Shown here: piece after piece, positions 1 through 10,343 of the stretch
How positions within the stretch are numbered: position 1 is the first letter of the stretch
How the letters are laid out: every line of letters starts with the position of its first letter
From: Septoria linicola
Lineage: Eukaryota; Ascomycota; Dothideomycetes; Mycosphaerellales; Mycosphaerellaceae
Length of the DNA stretch: 64,000 bases
Direction: 5' to 3'
Assembly: GCA_024114885.1 (NCBI GenBank)
Contig: CP099418.1
Span: 2,232,001-2,296,000 of the forward strand
The notes under the pieces: generated by a model
Databases searched by the model: none
What the model saw: only the letters and a program-made list of their open reading frames with translations
What the model was told of the DNA's origin: nothing
Program-made: the position numbers and the translations under genes

Positions 1-1
1 T

Positions 2-646
2 GCATTGCTAGGCGGCTGGGCTGCTGTGCTCAGCGGGCATCCTCAGGCGCAGAAGATACTCCTTTCGACCAGGAACATGAAGCAGCTGAAACAACATGTC
101 CAGCTGCTGCAGAGCACGCTACGAAGCTGGGTGGAGCAGGACATTGTCATGGATGAGCCAGCGGAGCTGAGGCAGGTGGAGGTATTTGAGCTGCAGAAAA
201 ATCACAACGAGACTGATACATGGGAGTCGTGGCTGTTCAGCCCGTCACCCCATGATCCGCTATCCCCAGCGCGCATCGCAGGCAGTCGACCCAAGGGTAC
301 GCAGTTCTTCGAAGAAGTGCAGGCGCCGCTGGGCTGGGAGTTCAAGGAGAAGAAGTGGACACTCGATCTGTTTAGTAGAGAGTGGGTAGAAGAGCGCATG
401 ATCAGCGGTGTGGAGATCGAGACTGCTGGTGAGCGATGGGTGTATGATCTTCCCGCCGAGGAAGTGGAGCTGCTCGATAGCTTGGGCAGCCCCAGCAAAG
501 GCAAGAGCAAGCAGAGAGTCAAGAGTATACCCAAAAGCGGATGGGAGGAGGGAACAGGCTTGGAACGTCGTGGCGACTGGCGGCGCAGGAGATGGACACG
601 GCTCGTCACGAAGAAAAAGGCCGTCGACGACACGCAGAAGACGTGA
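2..646 (+). CDS. Peroxisomal membrane peroxin with dysferlin domain (PEX23/29/30-like), 3' part
   Basis: The reading frame is open from the window edge, so the N-terminal transmembrane part lies outside and only about 214 C-terminal residues are seen. The visible part carries a dysferlin (DysF) module. The first half has the GWEFKEKKW and REWVEERM segments and ends in WVYD. The second half has GWEEGTGLERRGDWRRRRWTR. These Trp/Arg patterns are typical of the DysF halves in the fungal Pex23/24/29/30/32 family, ER or peroxisome membrane proteins that control peroxisome number and ER contact. An SPSKGKSKQR linker separates the halves. The stop is TGA at 644-646. The exact paralogue cannot be assigned without the N-terminus. 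PEX20, another peroxisome gene, lies 6 kb away. Confidence 0.8.
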   Translation, partial: ALLGGWAAVLSGHPQAQKILLSTRNMKQLKQHVQLLQSTLRSWVEQDIVMDEPAELRQVEVFELQKNHNETDTWESWLFSPSPHDPLSPARIAGSRPKGTQFFEEVQAPLGWEFKEKKWTLDLFSREWVEERMISGVEIETAGERWVYDLPAEEVELLDSLGSPSKGKSKQRVKSIPKSGWEEGTGLERRGDWRRRRWTRLVTKKKAVDDTQKT

Positions 647-1060
647 GACCGTACGGAGGGCCAACAACCGCATAGGACAACTCTACCACCCTACAAACAG
701 TTGACATCGTCGGGGCAGCCTGCGACATTGCATCCTCGTGATGCTACCCCCCTGGACGACGTCGCCCTCAAGCCACCTTCTTCGCCCTGACAAAGATCTC
801 GCGCCATGCCAGATTAGCACAGCAGATCGACACAACGCCCTTCCCAGCCCGGGGTAGACCCGATACTGGATACTCTGGAACAATGACATGTGTCATGGGA
901 GCGAACCAGAGTCGAATTATGCTATGCTCACTTCCAAGCGACAATAGTCCAGAAGCAATCCCACGCCTACATGGCTCGGCGTGATGTCTTCATCACACCT
1001 TTCTCAGCCGATCGGGATACGAAGGCAACCAAAGCAACCATTTGTAATAGGCGAGGGATT
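647..1060. other. Spacer without a supported gene
   Basis: This is the 3' flank of the peroxin gene running into the permease relic. Short open frames occur in several frames, but none has a recognisable motif or a coherent start. Confidence 0.5.
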
Positions 1061-1302
1061 GTGATCAAGTACTCATTTGCCGCGTGCCCCACATCATCAT
1101 TGTCTTCAATGGCATTGCGGTGTTCATCAAGGAGAACTGGAACGTGCGGAACTCCATCACCGCTTATGCCTGCGTGCCGATATACTTCGCCTTCTACCCC
1201 TCCTGGAACGTCTCCAAGAAGACTAAGATCGTCAAGAGCTCAGGACATATGGACTGCCAAATTTGCATTGGACGCGGAAGTATGGCCAAAGCAGATTCCT
1301 AA
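1060..1302 (+). pseudogene. Amino-acid permease relic (C-terminal fragment)
   Basis: A frame through 1084-1260 reads IIIVFNGIAVFIKENWN, then a segment with ITAYACVPIYFAFYPSW and KKTKIVK. This is the layout of the last transmembrane helices of fungal AAT/YAT amino-acid permeases (an FNG-x-xVF helix, then an ITAY-x-x-PI helix and a short basic tail). No start codon, no upstream helices in the same frame and no splice sites tie it to another exon, and it ends about 15 codons after the recognisable part. I read it as the remnant of a permease gene whose first roughly 450 codons are gone. Assignment rests on motif recall. It could also be the last exon of a badly damaged gene whose other pieces diverged beyond recognition. 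Confidence 0.55.
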
Positions 1303-1458
1303 GAATTGGGTGGAGAAGGTCTGTTGGATTGCATGATGCTTTGTGAAGCTCTGCAATGCGCTCTCTAATTGAGTAACAAACATTGTAATCGCCCATTATT
1401 GCGCGCGGCTCCTTGCTGGGCTCTCATCTATGTCTATCGTGGGTGCGCTTTGCGAACC

Positions 1459-3175
1459 CTATATGCCAACCTTGTTCACGAGATGTTCTGGCCAGCTGCT
1501 GATTCTCTTTGCCCCAAAGAAGTTCCTCGCCTGCTCTGGTGCAGGATATATCGCATCACTTGCAGGCGCGCTCGAAGGATGTCCTGTGCTGTCCGCAACA
1601 CAACTTCCCTCGCCCCAGGTCGAAGCATAAGCGGCTTTCCACACCTCTGATTGGGCAAAGATAGACTCGATCGTGTAGAACAGTCTGCAGTCTGCTGCTT
1701 CATACACAAATTGAAGCGGTGTCACGGTCTCGTCGCCGTAGCGAATGTTGTTCCTCACGTTGACGCTGGCTAATTGGCTTCCGTCAGCCCATACAGCGGC
1801 ACGCAGCATAGCCTGTGAGACTGCCTCAGTCAAGTTGCCGTACGCTGCTCCGAACGCGACCTGATCGATTGGGCCGGCGTCCTCGTATGCTTCGCCTGCC
1901 GCCTCGGCGAGTAGGGAGAATGGGTACACGTTGGCGCCTTTGACGCCTCCGACTCCCTTCATTGGGCCATTTTGCTTACGACCGCCAAAGACGATTTGTT
2001 TGACTTTTGCCTGAGACTTCATGAACTCAGTGAAGACTGCGCATGTTGATGAACAACCGCCGTCTTGAACAAGGACGATATTCTCCGGCTGGAACACTTG
2101 AGGGGTGATGTTGGTCAGATTCCCATAGTTGCTGATCGGCTTGCAGAATATCGAGTACGTGTCCGCAAGATTGTATCGGGAGATGGAAGTAAAGTTGTCT
2201 TTCTCCCGAGTCTCTGGGCCGTAGTAGTCGGCCCAGGACGTGAAGACTTGGTTGTTCTGATCGAGCTGTTCGCGGTAATTGAAAGGGTGCAAACTGAAAG
2301 TTGAGTCGCAGTCAGCAGCGGTCGCGGTGAGATTCGTGGTATTGCTGTAGTGCTCGCTGATGATGTATCCAATATCGTCCAACAATGGCGTAGCTCGAAA
2401 GTTGGTAGCGCCATAAGGATACCTTGGTGCCTTGCGCAAGAAGTTTGTTGTAGCTGGCATCGGGATCTTGATACTGCTGCTCGATTGCTGCATACTCATT
2501 GAGGAATGCCTCGACGTCTTGCCCGTTAATCTGAGCAATCGGCGAAAAGGTAGCATTACTACTCGCATTCTTGATCAAAAAGTAGACGTCTGGTCCATAG
2601 TACACCTCCGGAAGCGATAGTCCATCATTGGATACCGAGAAAATGGGTAGTGGTCGTCCAAAGTTCAAGACTGTTGTGATGTCTGCTTGGTAACTGAAAT
2701 GGCCGTCGTAGGCGCTCTGGATCACATCGAGCACATCGAGCTGAAAGTCGTATTCGTTTGTGTATAAGGAAGCATTGAGATGACCAAGGATCTGATCAAG
2801 GCCGTCCAGGACGTCAACGGCTGGGTACAGGTAGCCCTCTGGTGGATCTTTGAGATATGCCAAGGTGCCTTGGAACTGCGCAAGTGTCTTCACTCCTTCC
2901 ACTTGAAGATAGCCATCGTGCGCATGGAGCGGTACTGAAAGCAGACATTGGTGAGCTAGGTACGCATCCACGAGAGCAATTCCATCAGGATTGACAGATC
3001 GCTGCCATTCCCTGCTTATGATAGCACAGGGCTCGTCCAGGGGTGAAGCGTCACTGTCGGTAGCTGTGTCGTTGGTTGCTGGTGTGTTGGTAGCCGCACG
3101 AATGTAGTCGCTGATACGAGCAGGTGTGGCTACAGCAGATCCTGCTAGAGCAACAGTAGCAACAGCAACACGCAT
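1459..3175 (-). pseudogene. Secreted S41-type (C-terminal processing-like) peptidase, frameshifted and internally shortened
   Basis: The N-terminal half starts at 3175 (MRVAVATVALAGSAVA, a good signal peptide) and reads about 250 residues of a fungal S41-type peptidase: CAIISREW, HAHDGYLQ, YDGHFSYQ and QINGQDVE, ending near DASYNKLLAQ. The C-terminal half is in another frame and continues from about 2440 with GATNFRATPLLDDIGYI, then QDGGCSSTCAVFTEF (the Ser loop of the family) and GGVKGANVYPF. Family members normally have roughly 150 residues between these halves, including an IIDVSGNGGG-type stretch. Here the halves meet directly and the frame changes. The overlap (about 2400-2450) has no intron longer than about 32 nt. 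I therefore call it a gene broken by an internal deletion plus frameshift; an assembly error is the alternative. N-glycosylation sites (NLT, NTT, NFT) fit a secreted origin. Confidence 0.65.
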
Positions 3176-3497
3176 GTTGAGGGCGTATGTAGAAAGAAGG
3201 GTATAGCAGATACTGGATTGATTGTGTCTGGCCAATGTTGAAGGCACAGAATGGCCATCCTATCATATGAGATGAATGCCAGTACTCACCTGCGATTACC
3301 GTGTGGACCAAATTAGATGTGCGCAGCATGGCAGCCAGCCTGATTGACGGCATGAAGGAGTTGAAATGCGGCCACAACGTGCGATGGTCCATAGGGTCCT
3401 CATCTGATTGAACGACTGTATTAGTCCTGCCGTAGAGCCCAGACATTATGCGGACCGAGGACACTATCTAACGCTTTCTGGACAGATGTAAGTGAGC

Positions 3498-3932
3498 TCA
3501 TGGCAAGATCATCGCGCAGCCACGGGCCTTCATCGTGGCCGGCCTGGTGAGCTCACGTGTGCATCCGTTTCCCCTCGACATGCTTGACCGTATACGGAAA
3601 GATGTCGAGAAGGCACTGCACTCGTTCTCCCAGACATGGCCTGAGCCTTGTTTGAGTCCAATGTCTGGATCGGAGGAGAGTCGACTTATTCCTTCGAGCA
3701 TTGATTGATTTTGCGCACTTGATGCTGTCTGTTGGAGCCAGCCTGGCGTACACGGCATGGCAAGACCTTGATGTTGGTGGCGGTAGGGACGATGGATCTC
3801 AGCTGGTGGCCTGATTCTGTCGATCTGCAGCGAGCCGATAGCGCTGTGCACATCGTCACGTGCATGTCTATTACTAGGGCGGCTTAGCATCTCCTGTGGA
3901 AACGGCTCGTAGTGTGCTTCTTCCTGTGACAT
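3498..3932 (-). CDS. Doubtful hypothetical ORF (144 codons)
   Basis: An ATG-initiated frame lies between the S41 relic and LYS12. The product would be basic and polar, with no signal peptide, membrane segment or motif I recognise. The complementary strand is not obviously coding. It could be a small lineage-specific gene, one exon of an unseen gene, or chance. I list it because nothing else explains 3.2-4.1 kb. Confidence is low. Confidence 0.2.
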   Translation of the reverse strand: MSQEEAHYEPFPQEMLSRPSNRHARDDVHSAIGSLQIDRIRPPAEIHRPYRHQHQGLAMPCTPGWLQQTASSAQNQSMLEGISRLSSDPDIGLKQGSGHVWENECSAFSTSFRIRSSMSRGNGCTRELTRPATMKARGCAMILP

Positions 3933-4128
3933 AGCTTCTAGCGAGGCGTTGATGGATGTTATGGGCGAATCGCAAGTCTCGGATTCAGTCGTAAGTCAGA
4001 GACAGTACACGCTCTCATTGTCGGGTTGCCAGTGAAGCGGCCAATCTACAAAATTTCGATTGCTCGTGACCTCTATTCTAGCTAGCAACTTTTTTCAAGT
4101 CGTTGCCGTAGGTATAGGATGGTGACGC

Positions 4129-5270
4129 TCACAGCCGCCTCAGAATATCGTTCAGTACCTCGTCCGTCTTCGCGCTGCCGCCCATGTCGGGGCTCAGCAA
4201 CTTGCCGTCTGCGAGGTTGCCATCAACAGCCTGGTAGATCTTCGCGGCAGCCTCCTCTTCGTTCAAAAACTCCAACATCAAAGCGACACTCCTCAGAGTT
4301 GCAATGGGATTGGCAATGCCTTTGCCTTGAATATCTGGTGCCGAACCATGGCAGGGCTCGCCGATAGCAAATCCATCGCCTACGTTTGCGGAAGGCACAA
4401 GTCCAAGCGATCCTACAAGAGCTGCGGCACCGTCGGAGAGAATGTCTCCGTAGAGGTTTGGCGCAACAATGACATCGTACGTAGATGGCTCCCGGAACAG
4501 CTTGTAGACCATTGAGTCGACAATCTGCTCGTCAATGACCACGCCGCCCGACGCGAACTTGGCCTGCTCCAGCGCCTTGCGTGCTGTGCTGCGGAAGAGC
4601 CCATCGGTCTGGGAAAGCACATTGGACTTGTGTGTGATGGTGACCATGCTCTTCTGACCTGAGCCGCTGCCAGTCTTGGCTCGCACGTTCTGGCGACGGA
4701 GCGCAATCTCGCCGGCCATGGTGGCAATGCGCAACGAGGCATGCTCGGAGATGCGCTTGATGGCCTCTGCGACCTTGCCATTGGGGCCGTCGTAGGTCTT
4801 TTCCTCCTTCACGTACAGATCCTCGGTGTTCTCACGGACAATGACGAGATCGATGGGGTCGGGGAAGGCGGCACTGGGCGTGACGGACTTGACGGGGCGC
4901 ACATTGGCATACAGGTCGAGCTTCTTGCGCAGCGCGACAATGGGCGATGAGTAGCCCTTGGTGGGCGTGGTGGGCGAGCTCACGGCGCCAAACAGCGCGC
5001 CATCGCACTCCTTCTTCAGCGTCTCGACCGTCTTGTCCGGCAGAGCGACGCCCGTCTGCTTGAACGTTTCGAATCCAGCATCGAGATCGACAAACGAGAA
5101 TTTCAGACCGAGCGACGTGGGCAGTGCCTCGAGCAGTCGGCGACCCGCTGGAATCACTTCACGACCAATGCCGTCACCCGGGATGAGGCCTTGTGGCGCG
5201 TGTCAGACGACGTCTCCACCAGTGAACAGTGCACATACACACCTATACGGAGAGTTCTTGCGGCAGCCAT
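4129..5270 (-). CDS. LYS12: Homoisocitrate dehydrogenase
   Basis: The enzyme catalyses NAD-dependent oxidative decarboxylation of homoisocitrate to 2-oxoadipate in the fungal alpha-aminoadipate lysine pathway, normally in mitochondria. There are two exons. Exon 1 (5243-5270) encodes MAAARTLRI plus one base. The intron at 5190-5242 (53 bp, GTGTGT...ACAAG) restores GLIPGDGIGREV in exon 2, the nucleotide-binding start of the isocitrate/isopropylmalate dehydrogenase family. Later motifs are VIVRENTEDLYV, the HASLRIA region, THKSNV, the DAAALVG-like SDGAAALVGSLG segment and EPCHGSAPDIQGKG. The ENTEDLY plus EAIKRIS pattern fits homoisocitrate rather than isopropylmalate dehydrogenase. Predicted length is 357 aa, usual for the family. 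The frame is intact and the key Arg, Lys and Asp regions are visible. Confidence 0.93.
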
Positions 5271-5562
5271 AACGTAGAGCTACGAGTTGTGCTTCTTGAA
5301 GGGGAGCTGCTCGGAGCTTCACAAAAAAACATGGAGACCGCCAATGGCAGGGGAACCAGATCGCCGAGGTCGGAGTGGCAGCATGTGAAGTGCCCAGGCC
5401 GCATGACCTCCAAACATATATGCAAAGGAACTCGTGATTGTGCGATGCAGAGTGAAAGAATGACAATCAGAATGATACAGTGTACAAGAGTGGATAGCGA
5501 GCGCCTGGCGCAATACGTTCTGTAATGTGCTCTCGACGCTCGCGGTCCTCACTTATACGCAA

Positions 5563-6354
5563 TTAACAGTACATCACTACCTCCTTCAACTGTGCTCTCG
5601 GTGGAGGAGTAGTAACCGGCGGGCTTGAATATCCCGGCCCTGCGTGCGATGTGCCCAGGCCGAGCTTTGGTCGTGGTGGGCAAGGTGAATTCGGAGGCAC
5701 TGGTGCTAGACCCAGGTAAGCTGTACGCATCAGCGACATGTCAGCTGAAACACTAACTGGTCATGTTGGTGCTTTGACAATTGACAATCTGGCAAGAGGT
5801 AGTTGGTTGGGTTAAAGAACACAGGGAGAATCTGGTCCTGAGCTTGCTATTTGAGCGATTCCTTCATGCTCCATGCCAGAGTGCAGACGCCATGGCCCAC
5901 CGCTGCTATTGAATGAGTATCGTACAGGCCTGAACGCAAGTGGCCAAAATGTATCCTGCTAGTCTCGGAACGGCATTGCCCACCATTCTCCTTCACTTGT
6001 CGCGGCCGCGCGAGGCCACATCTCGCTGTGCATAGTGTACATGCTATTATGACGTTCATGACGTTCTTCGTCCGTGTCGTTGGCCACAGGTGGCAGGTAT
6101 TCTTCTTCATTTTGCTCGTCAGTCATTCGTTCAACATGATTCGACGGGCCCCTTGATGTCACACGGGGCCTTGCAGCTCCAAGTCACGCTTGAAGAAACA
6201 CCCCGCCGCTGTGTTGTACACATGTGCATTGGGCCATGGTCTGTAGTGACTAGATGGCGTTGGCTCTGCGAAGCTTTTGTCAGGCCTATGATCCTGCTCC
6301 GTCTCATGGTTGGTAAAATGGCGACGTCATTAAGAACTCTGAGTCTATTGCCAT
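5563..6354 (-). pseudogene. Disrupted coding-like stretch, product unknown
   Basis: On the minus strand several peptide-like stretches follow each other in changing frames. MAIDSEFLMTSPFYQP starts at 6354. An acidic/aromatic stretch beginning TEQDHRPDKSF follows in the +1 frame at about 6302. The first frame then resumes (VERMTDEQNEEEYLPP, ending EWWAMPFRD) and meets a TAG near 5960, after which the same frame continues sensibly (FWPLAFRPVRYSFNS). A plausible intron (CCCT|GTGTTC...GCGTACAG|CT, about 5719-5830) leads to a Pro-rich end, PVTTPPPRAQLKEVVMYC, with TAA at 5563-5565. None resembles a known family. It may be a decayed gene, a gene with unseen introns, or over-reading of non-coding DNA. 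Confidence 0.3.
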
Positions 6355-6568
6355 GGTTTGTCAGAACGGCGTCCAATGTGGGGAGGCGCTCGCGTAGGAC
6401 TCGGTGAAGGAGGGATCATAGGCCTCTGAGACATGCTCAGTATGCAGTCTTGTGGTTCAGGGGGCGAATGATGAGAAATTCAAAGTCCCATTCGGACCGT
6501 ACAACATTTCAGACACAGAAGTAATGCCCGAGGGAGCTTGTCTTTGATCAGACGAGCACGTACTGTGG

Positions 6569-7975
6569 CTAAGGAGAGTCGAACGTACCCATGTCGTCGG
6601 TTACAGGCCCAGCCTGATTGAGGAGATTGACCACATCCTGGCCATCTCGAGGGTCGACTCTGCCAGCATCGTGATCCTGCTCAGTGAGAGGGATGCCGTA
6701 GTCGGGCGGCCGAGTGTCGACGGGGAGCGGTGCCAGCTGCGGGTCGCCGTGATAGAGACGCTCCGTGCTGGTGCTAGAGGCGTTTAGTGTCGTGTCTGCC
6801 GTTTGAGCGGAAGTGGCGTTCGCCTACTCACAATGTTAGCGCTGTCAATATGGACTCTCCCAATGATCCCACTCATGACCAGCATCATACGCAAGGGAGT
6901 AGTGCGAGTGATGGTTCTGAGGTGTGATCGATGTGCTTGGGCTTGTGCTCAGAGAATCAGGACTGTGGGTGGGACTGACAGTCTCGACCATCTTGTCGCC
7001 TTCTACTCTGACCTCTCGGTCTTTGAGCTTCCGCATCAGAGCCAAGAATTGGCTGTTTTTGAACTTCTCGGATTGATTGTGTTTGACCTTCTCCAGCAGC
7101 TCCTCCGCCGTTGCTGCTAGGGCATCATCGTCGTGGTGCGGTATGATATGCTCTTGACGCTCCTCTTGGGGCCCGTGAAACGGCTCGTGCTCGATGTCGG
7201 CACTATGCGTTCTCGCCATGGGGTGCACTTCCTCGATATCCAAGTCGTGGCCATCTTCTTGAAGTATATGCGAAGCCGCTTCTTCAACGGCAGTTTCAAA
7301 CTTCTCGGCTTCCATTTCGTCCAACAGCTCTTGCGCCGTGGGAACTTGCTCCTGAGCCGTGTCCTCGACGTCCGCCATCAAATCGTCATGCGCCTGATCA
7401 AAGGCAGCGGCAAAAGCAGCTTCGTCAAATTGATCAGCCTGCATCGGAGCCTTGCCCTTCGATTGTATCATGGGAGATGCATAATTGGGCTGCGCGAATT
7501 GACTTTGGAAGCCGGTCAGGCCATAGCGTGCCCGTTGCTGGAATGCCTGTGGGGATGACGAGGAGTTTTGCTGTCGTGGAGCAGCCTGTGCAATGTGCTG
7601 CTGGAAGCCTTGTGCCCAGCCCGCAGTACTCGGCTGAGGAGCGAACTGCGGTTGCGAGTGATGCATGCTAGCTGTCGGCTGCGATATCGCCATGCGCTGG
7701 AAGTCGGTCGCCCATGAAGGTGCTTGTGAGGGAGCGGCGAAGTGGCCATGCTGAGCAAATTGAGCGTGGTGGTGGTCGTGCAGTGACAGGTCGACAGCAG
7801 CCTGGAAAGCGTCAAACTCTGGATCGAGTAGAGCTGCATTCGGGTTTGCTGAGCGGAAGCCTTGAGCTGGATGACTGCGGGACGTGAGGCGGTCTTGCTG
7901 TAGTGTTCGATCGACGTCGGTATGTTGCTTGAATCGCTGCAGGCCGTTGGAGGGCCCGCATTCAGCCGCCGCCAT
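6569..7975 (-). CDS. PEX20: Peroxin 20, PTS2 co-receptor
   Basis: Pex20 works with Pex7 to import PTS2 cargo into peroxisomes in filamentous fungi. The N-terminus (MAAAECGPSNGLQRFKQH, then DRTLQQDR) has the conserved Cys at position 6 used for recycling ubiquitination. WxxxF-type Pex14/Pex13-binding motifs are visible as WATDF and WAQGF. A conserved block LLEKVKHNQSEKFKNSQF plus LMRKLKDREV lies near residue 310. The unspliced frame ends WDHWESPY at 6845, but a good intron (GTATGA...CACTAAACGCCTCTAG, 6774-6890, 117 bp) joins an exon reading TSTERLYHGDPQLAPLPVD and DGQDVVNLLNQAG, giving 429 aa. A further intron (GTACGT at 6588 to CAG at 6426) could add a third exon ending HWTPF at 6361. The 5' flank, read on the minus strand, has a CT-rich tract (about 7985-8035), common in fungal promoters. 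Confidence 0.85.
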
Positions 7976-8417
7976 TCTTGAAAAGTGACTCGAGATGCAG
8001 GTGAGTGAGTGAGCAAGAGAAGAGGGAGAAGGAAAGCAGAAGATCAGAATAACACACGACTACATGGCTGTGCTGTGATGGTAGCAGCACGCAACGGCAG
8101 CGGCATATGATCGGGCAAAGACGCAGGCCACCTCGGCTCATTGTGTGCTCCACCAGAAGAAGTCTGGTGTCCGCCTTATCTCAGATCTCAGCCCTCTGCT
8201 CAAAGTCCGTCTTTGGACTAGTTACCTAGTTAAGTTAGTTGGTGAGCGAGCTGTCGGAGTCGCAGTCGCAGCCACGTTGCGCAGGGTCCAGCTGGAGGAG
8301 AAGTCCAGCAACACAGGAGCAGGCTCCTGGGACTGTTTGTTCCCCGAAGAAACAAACTCATTCACAAGAGAGACGCATCCTTACCCAACCGGCCTCGAGC
8401 ACAGATAGTCGCCCATC
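7976..8417. promoter_or_regulatory. Shared divergent promoter region of PEX20 and SEC13
   Basis: The 442 bp between two divergent start codons hold no gene. A purine tract (pyrimidine on the PEX20 strand) sits just upstream of the PEX20 start, and a poly-pyrimidine/CAG-rich stretch lies nearer SEC13. No specific operator is claimed. Confidence 0.4.
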
Positions 8418-9456
8418 ATGGTACACATGCTTGTCAAACGTTTGCGCGCATGGCACCTCACTGATTCATCCCACAGACTCAAGTCATTTCCAACTCAGGC
8501 CACGATGATATGATTGTACGCCTCGCAGCCAGTTGACAACCACGCTGTCCCAATCGAAGTACTAACTCGCCATTTCCCAGCACGACGCCGTTCTCGATTA
8601 CTACGGCCGACGCCTCGCGACTGGTTCCTCAGACAAAACCATCCGCATCTTCGAGATTGAAGGCGACCAGCATCGCTTGACCGAAACACTGAAGGGCCAC
8701 GAGGGCGCTGTCTGGGGCGTCGCCTGGGCACATCCCAAGTTCGGCACCATTCTCGCCTCGTGCTCCTACGATGGACGCATCCTGATCTGGCGCGAGCAGA
8801 ACAATCAATGGCAGCGCATCTACGAATTCACCCACCACACCGCGTCTGTCAACCTCGTGGCCTGGTCCCCTCCCGAGACTGGATGCCACTTGGCTGCAGC
8901 AAGCAGCGACGGGAATGTCTCCGTCCTGACCTTCGAGAACAATGCATTCACACACACCATCTTTCCTGCACATGGGCTGGGCGTCAACTCCATCTCGTGG
9001 AGTCCTGCCATCCTCCCGGGCCAGCTGACTAGTGCTCAAGCGCCGGGACAGAACCCAGCCCATGTGCGCAGATTTGTCACGGGAGGCTCGGATAATTTGG
9101 TCAAAGTCTGGTCACTCAATGCTACAACGCAAAGCTACGACAACATCACAACCTTGCAAGGCCACCAAGACTGGGTCAGAGACGTAGCCTGGTCGCCCAC
9201 CCCGCTCTCCAAATCATACATTGCGAGCGCATCGCAAGATCACACTGTCCGCATATGGACGCTGCCCGCGAGCGCGGACATCGGCGACGCCAATGCGTGG
9301 AAGAGCGAGGAACTAAATCTGGACGTGGTAGTATGGCGAGTGAGCTGGAGTATGGCTGGCAATGTCTTGGCCGTCTCCTGCGGAGACAATAGAGTGAGCT
9401 TGTGGAAAGAAAAGCTGAAGGGTGGCTGGGAAGTGGTCAAGACAATAGAAGAGTAA
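8418..9456 (+). CDS. SEC13: COPII coat / nuclear pore WD40 protein Sec13
   Basis: Sec13 pairs with Sec31 in the COPII outer coat and also sits in the Nup84 subcomplex of the nuclear pore. The model has three exons. Exon 1 is the ATG alone (8418-8420). Intron 1 is 8421-8476 (GTACAC...CCACAG). Exon 2 (8477-8515) encodes TQVISNSGHDDMI. Intron 2 is 8516-8580 (GTACGC...ACTAAC...CCCAG). Exon 3 is 8581-9456. The joined protein is 305 aa, near the usual 290-310. It opens HDAVLDYYGRRLATGSSDKT, followed by six WD-type blades (GHEGAVWGVAWAHP, SYDGRILIW, GSDNLVKVW, GHQDWVRDVAWSP, SQDHTVRIW and CGDNRVSLW). The blade order and the ALDYYGRRLAT-like start are diagnostic. No defect is seen. Confidence 0.95.
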
Positions 9457-10343
9457 AGTGGCCCATCTATACCAGTAATGGCACCAATCTTTGCAGTCGC
9501 GGCAATGCAGGTGCATTGTGGCGCTTAGGAAGCATCAAATTTGATGGGAAATGTGGCAATATCAGCACAGGCAAGCATCCGGGAGAAGTTCGCGGATAAT
9601 TAAGCTACGACGGCCACGGCCACGGCCACGAGTCCTGAACGACCCGACACGAACGCGCATGATATCAGCTCAAGCCGATCCTGCAGCGCTCAATTCCTGG
9701 TGCTCACGGTGCCTTCTCACTACCCTGGCTGGCCTTTGAGCGCTACGCTGATCGGGTTTCTCTCCTTGCGTGCAAGACCCTTTCTCGATCGAAGCCACTT
9801 ATGGGGGAGAATATATACATTGACACTCTGCACACGACAGCTGAAACCATGCGCTCTTTTGGAGCGAAGTCGCGAAGTCTACACCATTGTCATGAAGAAA
9901 GGTCGTGCCTGCCAACTTTTCGTGACCAAGCTTTCCTAACATGTAACAGCTTCAGAAACAACCTTGAAACAACGACGCCTAACCGGGACTCACCCAGTAG
10001 ATCTCGAGGCCTCGACTCATCCGCTCCCACAGATCGTAATACTGCCCAACAACCAACAGCGCTGACAGACGCCATTGACGCGGTAACTCTTCCCAACCAA
10101 AGACCCTTCGCCACTCATCGAGTCTGCTACACAACTTTAGCATGGTCTGTCAGTTCACAGCCGAAGGCTAATACAAGAAGCTGCCAACATATATATAGAT
10201 CATTTTGCTGCTGCCACCGCGCGGCTAGGCGACCACGACTCTCCGCATTCAGAAGCCCTTTCAAGATACACGCTGGAGCACTGCTACTTCGATAAACAAA
10301 TCAAGACAATCACCATTACGCGTCGCGCGAGCACATAGCCAGA
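9457..10343. other. Intergenic, probably 5' leader of the RS-rich gene
   Basis: There is no convincing gene. A (GGCCAC)-type triple repeat lies at about 9611-9630, and a possible 3' splice signal (CTAACATGTAACAG) ends near 9950, compatible with a 5'-UTR intron of the gene at 10344. An open frame at 9801-10295 has no coding character and is treated as chance. Confidence 0.4.

Noticed and set aside
4129..5270. Isopropylmalate (LEU2) or isocitrate dehydrogenase
   Set aside because: The ENTEDLYV segment, EAIKRISEHASLR and overall pattern fit homoisocitrate dehydrogenase better.
9801..10295. 164-codon frame upstream of the RS-rich gene
   Set aside because: No domain, Cys/Arg clutter and no splicing link. 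More likely leader sequence.
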